Shown one piece after another: positions 11,401 through 22,129 of a stretch of 64,000 bases of DNA. The DNA is taken from assembly GCA_022560025.1 (NCBI GenBank), contig JAFISE010000023.1, positions 1 to 64,000 of the forward strand. Reading direction: 5' to 3'. The notes under the pieces were generated by a model. That model was not told where the DNA came from and did not search any database. It saw only the letters and a program-made list of their open reading frames with translations. The DNA is from Stagonosporopsis chrysanthemi (lineage: Eukaryota; Ascomycota; Dothideomycetes; Pleosporales; Didymellaceae). The position numbers and the translations under genes were made by a program. Position 1 is the stretch's first letter; each line of letters opens with the position of its first letter.

Positions 11401-12405
11401 ATGTCCGTTGCAGAACTAAACCGGAAATACTTCGAGTAAGTCACCATCACATCTCACATAGCAGAAGCTTCGTTCAGTCTAACAGACCTTAGCGCAATCT
11501 CCGGCGCCTACGACAGTAAGCCCTGGTTTGCCGCTGTCAATACTCAAGTCGCCGACGAACTGCGCGCGCAGTTGGAATGGATTGGGATCCCCTTCGCCAA
11601 CACCGAGCCCGCTTCTTCAACACATCCTGCCTCTGGAGCTCCTGAAGTGCGCCTCCTAGACTACGCCTGCGGCACGGGTCTTATGACACGTACCTTCGGG
11701 CCGTACGTGACACGCACCCTCGGCATCGACATCTCACCCAACATGGTCTCAACTTATAAAACCCGGGCAGCCAGCGCCGGCCTCCCGCCCTCCACCGTCG
11801 ATGCCATAGTGGGCGACCTGTTTGACAAATCTAACCCCAGACCTGCTGATTTTGAGGAAAAGGAGTGGTGGGGCTTCGATCTCGCGACTGTAGGCTTCGG
11901 GTTCCACCATTTTGAGGACGTGGTGCACGCGGCGCGACAGTTAAAGGAGCGGTTGAGGCCCGGCGGGGCGCTGGTAATCAATGATTTTCTGGAGGGAGGG
12001 GATGTGCTTGCGGATGAGGAGGGGGAGCCCGTGGAGGAGAGTGAGGGGAATCACGCTGTTCACAACCATGGACATCATCACGGACACGGACATGAACATG
12101 GTCATGGTCATGGTCATGGTCATGGCCACAAACATTCTCACGCCCCCACAGACACAGACCACACAGACACCGACTTCACAAACCCCTCCCCCTCTCTCCA
12201 CAAAAAAATGTCCGACTCCATCGTTGTTCCCCACTTCACCATTGCCGGCGTGCGCGACTTCTTTACTGCCGCTGGCTTCGTCGACATCGACGTCATCACG
12301 CTGAAAGAGCGGTCGTACATGGAGTTTGGCGGGAAGAAGATGTGGCGGCGGATTCTGATTGCGAAGGGGCGGCGGCCGGAGCAGGAAGGGAAGAGCGAGT
12401 TGTAG
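11401..12405 (+). CDS. SAM-dependent class I methyltransferase with His-rich insert
   Basis: Two exons (11401-11435, 11493-12405) join to 315 residues. The exon 1 protein MSVAELNRKYFD continues into the SGAYDSKPW segment typical of fungal UbiE/YcgJ-like methyltransferases. SAM-binding motif I is LLDYACGTGLMTR, followed by GIDISPNMV (acidic loop), FDLATVGFGFHHF and LRPGGALVINDF. Between the last core block and the C-terminal strand is an insert of about 60 residues (roughly 175-235). It contains a His-Gly/His-x run of some 13 His at alternating positions, then a Thr/Asp-rich stretch. The substrate cannot be told from sequence. The insert could bind Zn, Ni or other metal ions (inference), and its repetitive DNA (GGTCAT hexamers at about 12095-12126) suggests it arose by slippage. 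Confidence 0.88.
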
Positions 12406-12666
12406 GGGCCTTTGCGTTGTGGTGGGTATTGTGTCTGCTTACTTGCGGAACGTACGGTATATAAGACGTGCTTAGCTGTTTGAGCTTGCGAAATTTGGGT
12501 ATTCGGTGGCGATGTCTGAGTCTGCTGTTGGCGTTGCAATGGCTTCCGCTGAGCCGTAATCTGCGATCGTTGTTTGAGCGTGGCGGTCGATTGGTCGGTC
12601 AATTGAAAGTACCAATTTAAATTATTCTTGTTGTACCAGTTGCTTTCGCAGGGATCACTGGAATGC

Positions 12667-13026
12667 TCATTTACCAATACAACCTATCTTTCTTGAGCGG
12701 CCCAGTTCGCAGCCTCTTGTCATCTCCACATACCCAATCCGATTGCCTGGACTCACACCAGCCACCTGAGCCTTCACGCCCTCGATCAACCAGATGCGCT
12801 CTGCGCCATCAAGCGCCGTGCCGTCCTCTGGTGTATCTGCATAAGGATTCTCCCGTGCCAGCGATGATGCATAACAGAACAAACCCGGAGCTGGCGCCCT
12901 GACATTAACCACACCGAGCACGAACAACACAGTCATGACAAGAACCAGAGACACGATGCACCCAACACTCGACTTGTGGATAGCAAGCACGACATGAGGC
13001 CACGCCGCCATGCGCGCAAACGACAT
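12667..13026 (-). CDS. Possible small single-pass membrane protein
   Basis: A single open frame of 119 residues from a real ATG. Residues about 20-43 (VGCIVSLVLVMTVLFVLGVV) are a clear hydrophobic segment suitable for one membrane span. They are followed by a mixed hydrophilic domain without recognised motifs. I do not recognise a family. In favour are the well-formed transmembrane segment, the lack of low complexity and a separate position between two genes. Against are the short length, the absence of introns and the absence of any homology I can recall. It may equally be a chance frame. Confidence 0.35.
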   Translation of the reverse strand: MSFARMAAWPHVVLAIHKSSVGCIVSLVLVMTVLFVLGVVNVRAPAPGLFCYASSLARENPYADTPEDGTALDGAERIWLIEGVKAQVAGVSPGNRIGYVEMTRGCELGRSRKIGCIGK

Positions 13027-14309
13027 CTACGTCGGCGTGTTGATGCGATAGGAGACAGCGCTCCCAGCAACAAACTCGTCCCAATGCATTGCCGCTCACG
13101 CTTTTGCTGTTGGAACTCTGCACTGCTGCTGACGCGAGGTAATGCAGAATCCCCCACACGGCCTGATTCTCCACGCTCAGGCAACCGATATGGCGTGTAC
13201 GCGTAGCAAGACACTCTCCACTGGGCTTATCCAATGCTTTAGCAGACGCGTGGCTTGGCAAGGATGCCGCCTGGCAATGGATTTGTGCATCGACAGTGGC
13301 AGTATTTGGTTGGTATGCATGGATTTGATATAGATTGGGTGTGATGCCGGTGTCGTTGCGGGTTTAAAATGCCCCATAAAGATGTTCGATTTGTTGTTAT
13401 CTGAACAGAGAACTGGGCATGGTTCTGTTTCTGCCTTCATTGTCGTTTGTAGGGTTCCAAACGCCTCGGGGGAAGAACGATGTGTGGTGATCGGATGCAG
13501 GGGTAGAAGCAAAGTTGCACACGGTGTTGTTGGTTAAAATTGCTTTTTACTTGCTCAGACGGTCTTTCAGGGCTAATGGTCGGAAAAGTAGCGATGTTAA
13601 GAGAATGCAGGTTAGCTAATGCTCTGATAGCATCACCGCTATAACGTCTTCTACATGTCAAGAATAGGTAGCTACTCTCCACCTGAGAGGCAGCCTTCCT
13701 GTCCGGGATCAGATCTCGTACAACGACACCTGTCCAAGCGGAGTACGTCCAGTTCAAAGTGGGGTCCACTTCAATACAGTCTCCCTCAAATCTTGAGCTT
13801 ACAACGCGTCTTGTTCAATTCCTTCAAGCCTTAATATTTTGGGATGATCCCACAGGTCGATTGGGCGGCTTTTGTTTTCGTTCGATAAAGCAAGACTCAC
13901 GCCCAGAACTGCCGGTGCAGGTGAAGAGCAAAAGCCGGCCTCGGCAACAGTAAAACTAATGATGTCAAGCGGGCAGATTGGAAAGAAAGTGCTGTCGGTA
14001 TTGCAGACATAAAGCTCTGGCTACCGGGAACTGGGGAGATTTGGGTTGCACCCGAAAGGCGGCGAGTTGACAGTCTGCAAGCTCGTGTGGTGCTGGATGT
14101 ATCTCTGGGTACGCTGAGACAAAGAGGGAAAGCAGATTGGGTGATAATGATCGGACTGAAACAAGATAGTCCTGACACCTGTTTGGTAGTCCCGGCCTGT
14201 GTCAGTGAATAGTAGTCACAACGCTGGTGTATTGCAGATCATCGATATCAACGAGAGACCAGCAGGTAATTCATGCACAAATGTATTGACGTATCCAGCA
14301 CGGTCTAAT
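13027..14309. other. Intergenic stretch upstream of the small frame and downstream of methylisocitrate lyase
   Basis: No gene is recognised. Frames up to about 118 residues occur on the minus strand but lack start context, motifs or splice continuity. The part next to 14310 is the 3' flank of the methylisocitrate lyase gene. Confidence 0.45.
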
Positions 14310-16341
14310 CTAAAAGCCTAATAGAAGTCAGTAGGATTCACAAGAATCGACAAAAGCACAACATACCTGTCTCAGTGTTGCCTTCGCCCATACTCTTACT
14401 ACCCGAGCTGCCGCTCTGAATATGACCCAGGATGCCATCGATATAGCTAGCGCCACTCCACTTCTGATGCGTCAAGACATCGCAGCCAAGCTCCTTCTCG
14501 CGCGCCTGGACAAGCTTGACATATGCAAGCATGCCCTCGTCCTTGAAGGCACGCGAGAGCTCGCAGGTGATTGTGGCCGTGGAGTGGATGCCGGCGAGGG
14601 AGATGAGCTGGAAGACGAAGCTGGTACGATGTTAGTGACTCGCTAGTGGCTTTCTCGGAGCAGGGGATGGGAGATGTAGGTGTGATGCGGCTTACCCGTG
14701 CTTGGCCAGATCCCACACGAAGCTCTTCAGCGCTTCTTCGCTGAAGCCTTGGCCCATCCAGTTGAAGCTGGGTGATAGGTTGTAGACGAATTTCTTGCCG
14801 GGGTATTGTTGTCTGATCTCGCTAGCGAAAGCGGCTGCTTTTTCAACGCTTGGGTCGCCCGTCTCGACCCAGAGTAGGTCAGCGTATGGTGCGAACTCCT
14901 TGCCTCGCTTGGTGGCGGCGGCCATGCCTGCCTTGAAGTGGTAGAAGCCTTCGCGTGTTCGTGGGACGTCCCAGTTGAAGTAGACAGGGGTCTTGGTGTG
15001 CTTTGCGGAGAGTTCGCGACGTTTAAGAAGGGACAGATTGGGGTTCTGCTTAGTCTCGTTGAGGTATGTGTCGATCGTTGACTGCGATGCGCCCTCCTTC
15101 TCGAGATGTTGCACGACAGCTTCGTCGTAGGTGACCAGCTTGTGCTTCTTCACCCACGCAGCCTCGAAAGCATCAATTTCCTTGCCTGGTGCACCAGCCG
15201 CTTCCATATTTTGCAGCGTTTCTGCCAAAGGCTCTGTCTCTTCTGTGACGCCCTTGATGAACTCGTGATCGCGGACATCAACGGCGCTTGATATCAGCTT
15301 GCCACTCTCCGAGTCTGTGCGTGCAATGACTAGGTTCTCGCAGCCCATGGTGTCCCACTGGAATCGAGCAGCTACTAGGCGGTTGATGTGGTCGCCAACA
15401 GGAACCAGAACCTTGCCAGCCAGATGTCCGCACTTCTTGCCGCCGTGCAGCTGATCCTCAAAGTGCACGCCCGCGGCGCCGTTTTCGGCAAACAGCTTCG
15501 CCAGCTTGATTACTGCTGACAGACCACCGTGACTGTATGAAGTCAGTACGTATCCACCTACCGAGTTCGAGGCTTAACCTACCCTGTGTCACCATCTGCG
15601 ATGATGGGGCGCATGTAATCGAGGTATGGTGTCTTTGCTCGCTCCTCCGGGCTCATCTTGCGCCTGTTGTCCCAGTTCTTGCGGTCGTGGAGCTGCTGAG
15701 CCTTAAAGAGCCGCTGCACCTGGTTCGGCACGGTATTGTACGGGTAGTCGCCAAAGTCGGCGGAGACCTCGTTGGTGGTCGTCAGGACGGACGAACAGGC
15801 CCAGCCGGAGACATAGAGCACCTCCTGGTTGGGGGCTTGTTGGGTCATTTGCACGGGATCAATAGCACCCACTACAACGAGCAGGAATCAGCGGTTGTTG
15901 TGTAAGGATTATTGGATTGCACGCACTTGTATGTACTGGCTCGCCCTTGGCTGCGCGCTCTTCCAGCAGGTTGAACAGCTTGCGCGCCATCAGTGAGCTT
16001 GGGTATGACTGCTGCAGCGCACCACGCTTGCTCACGACATCTTCGGCAGAGTATGGGCGCTTGATGCCCTTGTAGCGCGGCGACGCCCACCAGTCCTTTA
16101 CGGCCTGCACCTGCGCGTCGAAGAGGGCATCTTCGGCCTGGCCTGCCTTCGAAGCCTCGGAGAGCAGCTGGAAGGAGTCGCCTGGCAGCGCAGCCGACAC
16201 TGGAGGGTCTACCGGCCTGAGCGTCGAGTTCGACATGCGGCAGGCGGTTGTGGAGAGTAGGCGGAGGAGCTGCGGTGCGCGGTTCGGGCTCCTCAGGGTT
16301 CGGCTTTGGCGCGCGACGGAGCGTGATACTGTGCGCAGCAT
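14310..16341 (-). CDS. 2-methylisocitrate lyase, mitochondrial
   Basis: The enzyme cleaves 2-methylisocitrate to pyruvate and succinate, the last step of the methylcitrate cycle for propionyl-CoA disposal. Five exons (15927-16341, 15583-15871, 14696-15532, 14367-14620, 14310-14317) join in phase to 600 residues. The last exon supplies only the final residues, ending GNTETGF. Residues 1-35 are Arg/Ser-rich without acidic residues, a mitochondrial presequence. The catalytic KKCGH motif is at 267-271, preceded by [10 protein letters not shown]. Other isocitrate lyase superfamily blocks are [27 protein letters not shown] and the C-terminal [12 protein letters not shown] chose methylisocitrate over glyoxylate-cycle isocitrate lyase because of the presequence, the absence of a peroxisomal signal and the divergent methylcitrate synthase next door. 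The start at 16341 opens the presequence. Confidence 0.9.
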
Positions 16342-16871
16342 TGCGATCGATGTTTGAAAGACGGAGGTCGAGCCTGCAGAACTCGGTCTTCGGTTTGTAG
16401 AAACTTTTCCTGCGCGTGGCGTGGTAAGCAACAGCTGCTGCGGATATGGCGGAGTTATCGCCCAATGACTCGCTTGCTGCGGTGCAGAGCCTTGATGCTT
16501 GCCACAGGCGCTCGTCTTGTCTTGCCTCTCTGCGCAGCTGTGCTTTCCGTACGCGGAGCGAGCGTCTTCTAAACCTGGGGTATGTGGACGGCTTTGTGAA
16601 CGGTATTCTTTGGCAAAGCTCCTTCCAGCCGAGGGTAACCTGCGCCACTAAGCCGCCTCGGTACATTGACGTCGCATGCATCAACGGGCGACTTCTGTCC
16701 CTGGGAATGCAGTAGCCGAGCGTTGCCGCTGGTTCTTCTTCTCTTATTCTGGTTCCTGCTTTTTTTACCCCCACATCTTGAACGTTCTGTATAGACTCGC
16801 GGTCGTTGAAGCAAGACAGCTGCTGTGTTCCCCGCAATAGTTACCCCCGCTTCCCCTCACCGATCCGAGCT
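16342..16871. promoter_or_regulatory. Shared divergent promoter region of the methylcitrate pair
   Basis: These 530 bp separate the two start codons, which face away from each other, so they must hold both promoters and both 5' leaders. No specific operator could be assigned with confidence by eye. Co-regulation of the two enzymes is an inference from this arrangement and their shared pathway. Confidence 0.5.
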
Positions 16872-18506
16872 ATGGCCCTGAGCGCACGAAGTGCCGCAAG
16901 AGCTCTGCGAGCCGCCAAGGTAGGCCGGTACAACATCCATTGCGTGTAAATTCGCTAATGGAAGCTTTTACAGCCTTCAGCCGCTCGCCCTTTTGCCTCT
17001 GGTATGCCATTGGCCTTCCCGTCCCAAGATCCCATTCGCTAACGCGTCCGGCGCAGTGCAAACATGCAGTTACTCCTCATCGTCCGAACCGACACTGAAG
17101 GAGACTTTTGAGAGGGTCTTGCCTGCTAAGCGAGAGCTGCTGAAGAAGGTCAAGGCCCAGGCCGACAAGAAGCTCGGCGAAGTCAAGGTCGAGAATGCCT
17201 TGGGTGGCATGAGGTATGCATGTGCAGTTCACTCACATCAATGCCATCTGACCCGCTCATAGAGGCCTCAAGGCCATGGTCTGGGAGGGTTCGGTCCTCG
17301 ACGCCAATGAGGGCATCCGCTTCCACGGCAAGACCATCAAGGACTGCCAAAAAGAGCTGCCCAAGGGCACGTCCGGCACTGAGATGCTACCCGAGGCCAT
17401 GTTCTGGTTGCTGCTCACAGGAGAAGTTCCCTCCGTCTCACAGACTCGCGTTCTGTCGCGAGAACTGGCCGAGAAAGCCCAGATCCCCAAGTTCGTGCAG
17501 CAGATGCTGGACAACTTCCCCAAGGACCTCCATCCCATGACACAGTTCGCCTGCGCCGTCTCGGCGCTCAACTATGAGTCCAAGTTCGCAAAGGCCTACG
17601 AGAAGGGCATTAACAAGGCTGACTACTGGGAGCCGACTTTCGACGACTCCATCAGCCTGCTCGCCAAGCTGCCCACCATCGCGGCGAAGATCTACCAGAA
17701 CGCCTACCGTGGCGGAGGTGCTCTTCCTAACGAGGTCGATCTCGATCAAGATTGGTCCTACAACTTTGCTGCCATGCTGGGCAAGCCCGGAAAGGAGAAT
17801 GAGGGTTTCCAGGATCTTCTCCGTCTGTACCTCGCTCTGCACGGTGACCACGAGGGCGGCAACGTCTCTGCACACGCCACTCACTTGGTTGGTTCGGCTC
17901 TCAGCGACCCCTTCCTCAGCTACAGTGCTGGTCTGCAGGGTCTCGCTGGTCCTCTCCACGGCCTCGCTGCTCAGGAGGTGCTCCGCTTTATCCTCGACAT
18001 GCAGAAGGCTGTTGGCGAGAAGTTCACTGAAGCCGATGTGAACAAGTACCTCTGGAGCGTGCTGAAGTCTGGACGCGTCATTCCTGGCTATGGCCATGCG
18101 GTACTGAGGAAGCCTGACCCACGTTTCCAGGCTCTGATGGACTTTGCCGACGCTCGTCCCGAAGTCGCCGCAGACCCTGTCTACCAGCTGGTGAAGAAGA
18201 ACTCCGAGGTCGCTCCTGGTGTGCTCACAGAACACGGCAAGGTAAGTGGCTGAACATGCGTCAGTATCAAGCAGTGTCTAACGAGTACCGCAGACGAAGA
18301 ATCCCTTCCCCAACGTCGACTCGTCCTCGGGCGTTCTCTTCCACCACTACGGCTTCAAGGAGACGTTGTACTACACAGCGACATTCGGTGTCAGCCGTGG
18401 TCTTGGGCCGCTTGCACAGCTCATCTGGGACAGGGCACTGGGCCTGCCCATCGAGCGCCCCAAGAGCATCAACCTCCAGGGCATCTTGGACCAGGTTGGT
18501 GCTTAG
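16872..18506 (+). CDS. mcsA: 2-methylcitrate synthase, mitochondrial
   Basis: It condenses propionyl-CoA (and usually acetyl-CoA) with oxaloacetate to give 2-methylcitrate in mitochondria. Five exons (16872-16919, 16974-17001, 17057-17213, 17263-18241, 18294-18506) join to 474 residues. Residues 1-30 are rich in Ala/Arg/Ser with no acidic residue, a mitochondrial presequence. Citrate synthase fold residues are visible: His310 in [11 protein letters not shown], His356 in [13 protein letters not shown], and Asp413 in [15 protein letters not shown]. The [14 protein letters not shown] wording and the end LDQVGA, without SKL or another peroxisomal signal, fit the filamentous-fungal methylcitrate synthase branch rather than the citrate synthase of the TCA cycle. 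The symbol follows the Aspergillus name. The gene is head to head with methylisocitrate lyase. Confidence 0.88.
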
Positions 18507-18967
18507 AGAGCTTAGAGTGGTTGAGCTTCGGCTCTCAAAAGAATTTGTTGTGACAATGCCTATTTCCGCGTTGAGCAAATGAAGCCTAGACACCAAGAGC
18601 CGTTTAAACTACAGTGAACAAGTGATGGTGATGAGCTTGAAATGGTCAAGCTACCAAATATAACCATGCCCCACTTAATTCGGAAGGCGCAAGGCCCCAC
18701 ATGATCGGATCGGCAGGAACCAGGGGAGCACCGACGATGATTGCTGGCAGCCTCGTCACATTGCACCCGACTGCAAACAAGTGCGAATACGTTTGCTCTT
18801 TTGACGTGCCATTAGCTCTGTGTGCCAAACAACTGCAACCCCACGCGCCAAACGCAAACACGCCCATGCCTCGCTAGGCTTATACAGAGCTCGACGCTCG
18901 CGCCGTTCCTTATCACCCGCCGTCCATCGAGCATCGAAAGCTCCCTGCACACGCACTCAAAGACACA
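18507..18967. other. Intergenic stretch between methylcitrate synthase and the GH3 gene
   Basis: No gene is recognised. It holds the 3' end of the synthase gene and the promoter of the following gene, both on the plus strand. Confidence 0.5.
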
Positions 18968-21900
18968 ATGGCACCCTACGAGACCCATCAGCTGCGCCGC
19001 GGCAAGTACGCCCGGCTCGATGCCCCGACCGACGACGACCTGGAGCCCACGCCGACCCGCTTCTCCTCCGACTCGAATGCGACGCTGGAGGACCTGGAAG
19101 AGCATGACCCGCTCGCCTTCGACAGCGGGCTGAAGCGCAAGAAGAGCGCCGGCGACCTCAAAGTACGGAAAGCGTCGTTCAAGGACGCCGAGGCTGCCGC
19201 CACGATCCCGCATGCGCGCAAGAGGTTCACGCCGGGCCGCTGCTGCTGCTGGCTGCTGACCTTCGTCGCTGCCACGGTGCTGCTGCTGGCCGCTGGTGGT
19301 ATCTGGGCCTACAAGGCTTCAGTGCCGCTCGATGGGCTCAGTCCGCCATGGTACCCGTCACCCAAGGGCGGAGCGGATCCTGCGTGGGAGGAAAGCTACA
19401 AGAAGGCTGCAGAGCTGGTGAAGCAGATGACGCTGATTGAGAAGGTCAACATCACTACGGGCACCGGCTGGAGCATGGATATGTGTGTGGGCAACAATGG
19501 AGCTGTGCCCAGGCTCAAGTTTCCCCAGTTGTGCTTGCAGGTACGTATCGAGTCTGTCTTGTAACCTTCTGTTCGCACAACATGGTCGGGAGCTAAACAG
19601 CACAACAGGACGGCCCCCTCGGCATCCGCTTCGCAGACAACATCACTGCCTTCCCCGCCGGTATCACTGTTGGAGCAACCTGGAATAAGGAGCTCATGTA
19701 CCAACGTGGCAAGGCTCATGGCGAGGAAGCGCGCCTCAAGGGCGTCAACGTTCTATTGGGTCCTGCTATGGGCCCGCTCGGAGCTCTGCCTGCTGGCGGC
19801 CGCAACTGGGAGGGCTTCGGCAGCGACCCGGTGCTTCAAGGTATCGCCGCTGCTCAGACCATCAAGGGTATTCAAGACGAGGGCGTCATGGCAACCGCAA
19901 AGCATTTTGTCGGCAACGAGCAAGAACACTTCAGGCAAAGGTATTCAGCGAGCTAGACATTTGACAGACTTGCACTAACAACTCTGTCAGTTGGGAGTGG
20001 GGACTGCCTACAGCTATCTCGAGTAACATCGATGACCGAACTCTACACGAGATATATGCCTGGCCGTTCGCCGACTCTGTCAAGGCTGGCGTGGTTTCTG
20101 TCATGTGCTCGTACAACCAGGTCAACTCCTCGTTCGCTTGCGGCAACAGCAAACTGTTAAATGGCATCCTCAAAGACGAGCTTGGTTTCCAGGGCTTCAT
20201 TCAATCCGACTGGCTGGCCCAGCGATCTGGCGTCGCAAGCGCGCTTGCTGGGTTGGACATGTCGATGCCTGGCGACGGTCTCCGTTGGGCCAAAGGCGAC
20301 AGTCTGTGGGGCGCCAAGCTTACACAAGCTGTGTTGAACGGCAGCGTGCCAATCGACCGCCTCGACGACATGGTCACCCGTGTCGTGGCATCCTGGTACC
20401 AGGTTGGACAAGACAAATGGTCTGATGACGGCCCCAACTTCTCCTCATGGACAAATGATGAAGTTGGCAAATTGCATGAGGGTAGCCCATCGGATGCTTC
20501 CACGGGTGTCGTCAACAAGTTTGTCAACGCGCAGGGCAATCACAAGGACGTTGTTCGTAAAGTTGCCGCTGAGGGCACTGTACTGGTCAAGAACGAAGAC
20601 AACGTTCTGCCTCTCAGCCGCAAGGGCAACAAAGAGGGAACAAAGTCCAAGAGGCAGACCAAGCTCCGCGTCGGTGTGTTCGGCGAGGACGCACGCCTGC
20701 CTCATGATGGCATCAACAAATGCCCGGACCAGAGCTGTAACGAAGGCACGCTGGCTTCTGGCTGGGGTTCTGGTGCTGTCGATTTTCCGTACCTTGTAGA
20801 CCCCATGTCAGCTATTCGTGACGCTTTCGACAAGGACAGTGTGTACGTCACCGACTGGCTCGAGAACAAGCTGCCGAAGCAGAAGGAGATCGTCGAAGAC
20901 CAGGACCTGTGCATTGTATTCGTCAATTCTGACGCCGGCGAAGGCTACCTGAAATGGCAGGATGTTCGTGGTGACCGAAACGACCTGTCCATCCAGAAGA
21001 ACGGCAATCAGCTCGTGCAGGATGTCGCCAAGGGCTGCGGCAAGGGCAAGGGCGATGTCGTCGTCGTAGTTCACACCGTCGGTCCAGTCATTTTGGAGGA
21101 GTTCGTCGACATTCCCAACGTCAAGGCTGTCCTGATCGCCCACCTCCCCGGCCAAGAATCCGGCAACGCCATCGTCGACATACTCTTCGGCGACGTCAAT
21201 CCCTCCGGCCACCTCCCCTACACCATTGCAAAGAAGGAGGAAGACTTCGGCCCCGGCAGCAAAGTCAAATACCTTCCCAGCCCCTCTGACGGCCTCGCCC
21301 CGCAACAAAACTTCTCTCAAGGCATCTTCGTCGACTATCGCTACTTCGACGCGCACTCCATCACGCCGCGCTACGAATTCGGTTTCGGCCTGTCCTACAC
21401 CACTTTCACCCTATCATCGCTCCTCATCCGCTCCAAGCACGCCAAGTCCCCTCTGCCGCTCGCGCGCACCCCAGGCCTGGCCCCACCCAGCTACCCAACC
21501 ACGCTCCCCTCCCCCGAATCCGCCCTTTTCCCCGAAAACTTCCACAAGATAGAAAAATATATATACCCCTACCTCCCTTCCACGGCAGGGACCTCGTTCC
21601 GTCCCCCTCCCCCCGTCGCCCAGTCCCCGCTCAGCGATGCTGGCGGCGGCCCCGGCGGGAACCCGGACTTGTACACGCCCTTCCTGACCGTCTCGGCGAG
21701 CGTGACCAACACGGGCCCTGTCGACGGCGCAGCAGTAGTGCAGCTCTACCTCTCCTTCCCCGCGAACTACAGCGACCCCGAGACGGGCGAGACGGTTGCG
21801 TTCCCCCCCAGGGTGCTGCGTGGGTTTGAGAAAGTAAGCGTCCCCGCCGCAAAACAGGAGCATGGCAGCGGTGGCGGAAGGGAGGTCGTGCAGTTTGAGG

Positions 21901-22022
21901 TCACGAGGAGGGACTTGAGTTATTGGGATGCGCGGCGCCAGAACTGGGTCATGCCGCAGGGCGAGTTTGGAATCAGTGTCGGGTTCTCGAGCAGGGATTT
22001 GCCGCTGCAGGGGACGTGGTGA
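18968..22022 (+). CDS. GH3 beta-glucosidase, type II membrane-anchored
   Basis: It hydrolyses terminal beta-D-glucosyl residues, for example from cellobiose. Three exons (18968-19540, 19609-19940, 19991-22022) give 978 residues. The N-terminus is a hydrophilic cytosolic tail of about 90 residues, then [20 protein letters not shown] (about 94-114), a signal anchor, with the catalytic part outside. GH3 blocks in order: [25 protein letters not shown], the [13 protein letters not shown] substrate loop, and [13 protein letters not shown] with nucleophile Asp375. The second domain follows, with the GFGLSYTTF segment. A Pro/Ser-rich insert (about 815-865) precedes the C-terminal fibronectin-III-like domain. 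Length and topology match the membrane-anchored fungal group rather than secreted GH3 enzymes of about 860 residues. N-glycosylation sequons are numerous. Confidence 0.93.
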
Positions 22023-22129
22023 GTGGTGTGTTTGAATGGTGCGGTTGACATTTCCACATGGCTCTTTTGTGTTTTTGTGTAGTTTGGATGCATATATGGT
22101 TCTTAGATTTGCAGGCGTCTTATGGCTGG

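Noticed and set aside
14310..16341. Glyoxylate-cycle isocitrate lyase
   Set aside because: The KKCGH motif is shared, but the mitochondrial presequence, the lack of a peroxisomal signal and the adjacent methylcitrate synthase favour methylisocitrate lyase.
15872..16837. Minus-strand frame of 321 codons
   Set aside because: It overlaps exon 1 of methylisocitrate lyase in another frame; Arg/Ala-rich composition is typical of a shadow.
17438..18235. Minus-strand frame of 265 codons
   Set aside because: Antisense shadow of the main methylcitrate synthase exon.
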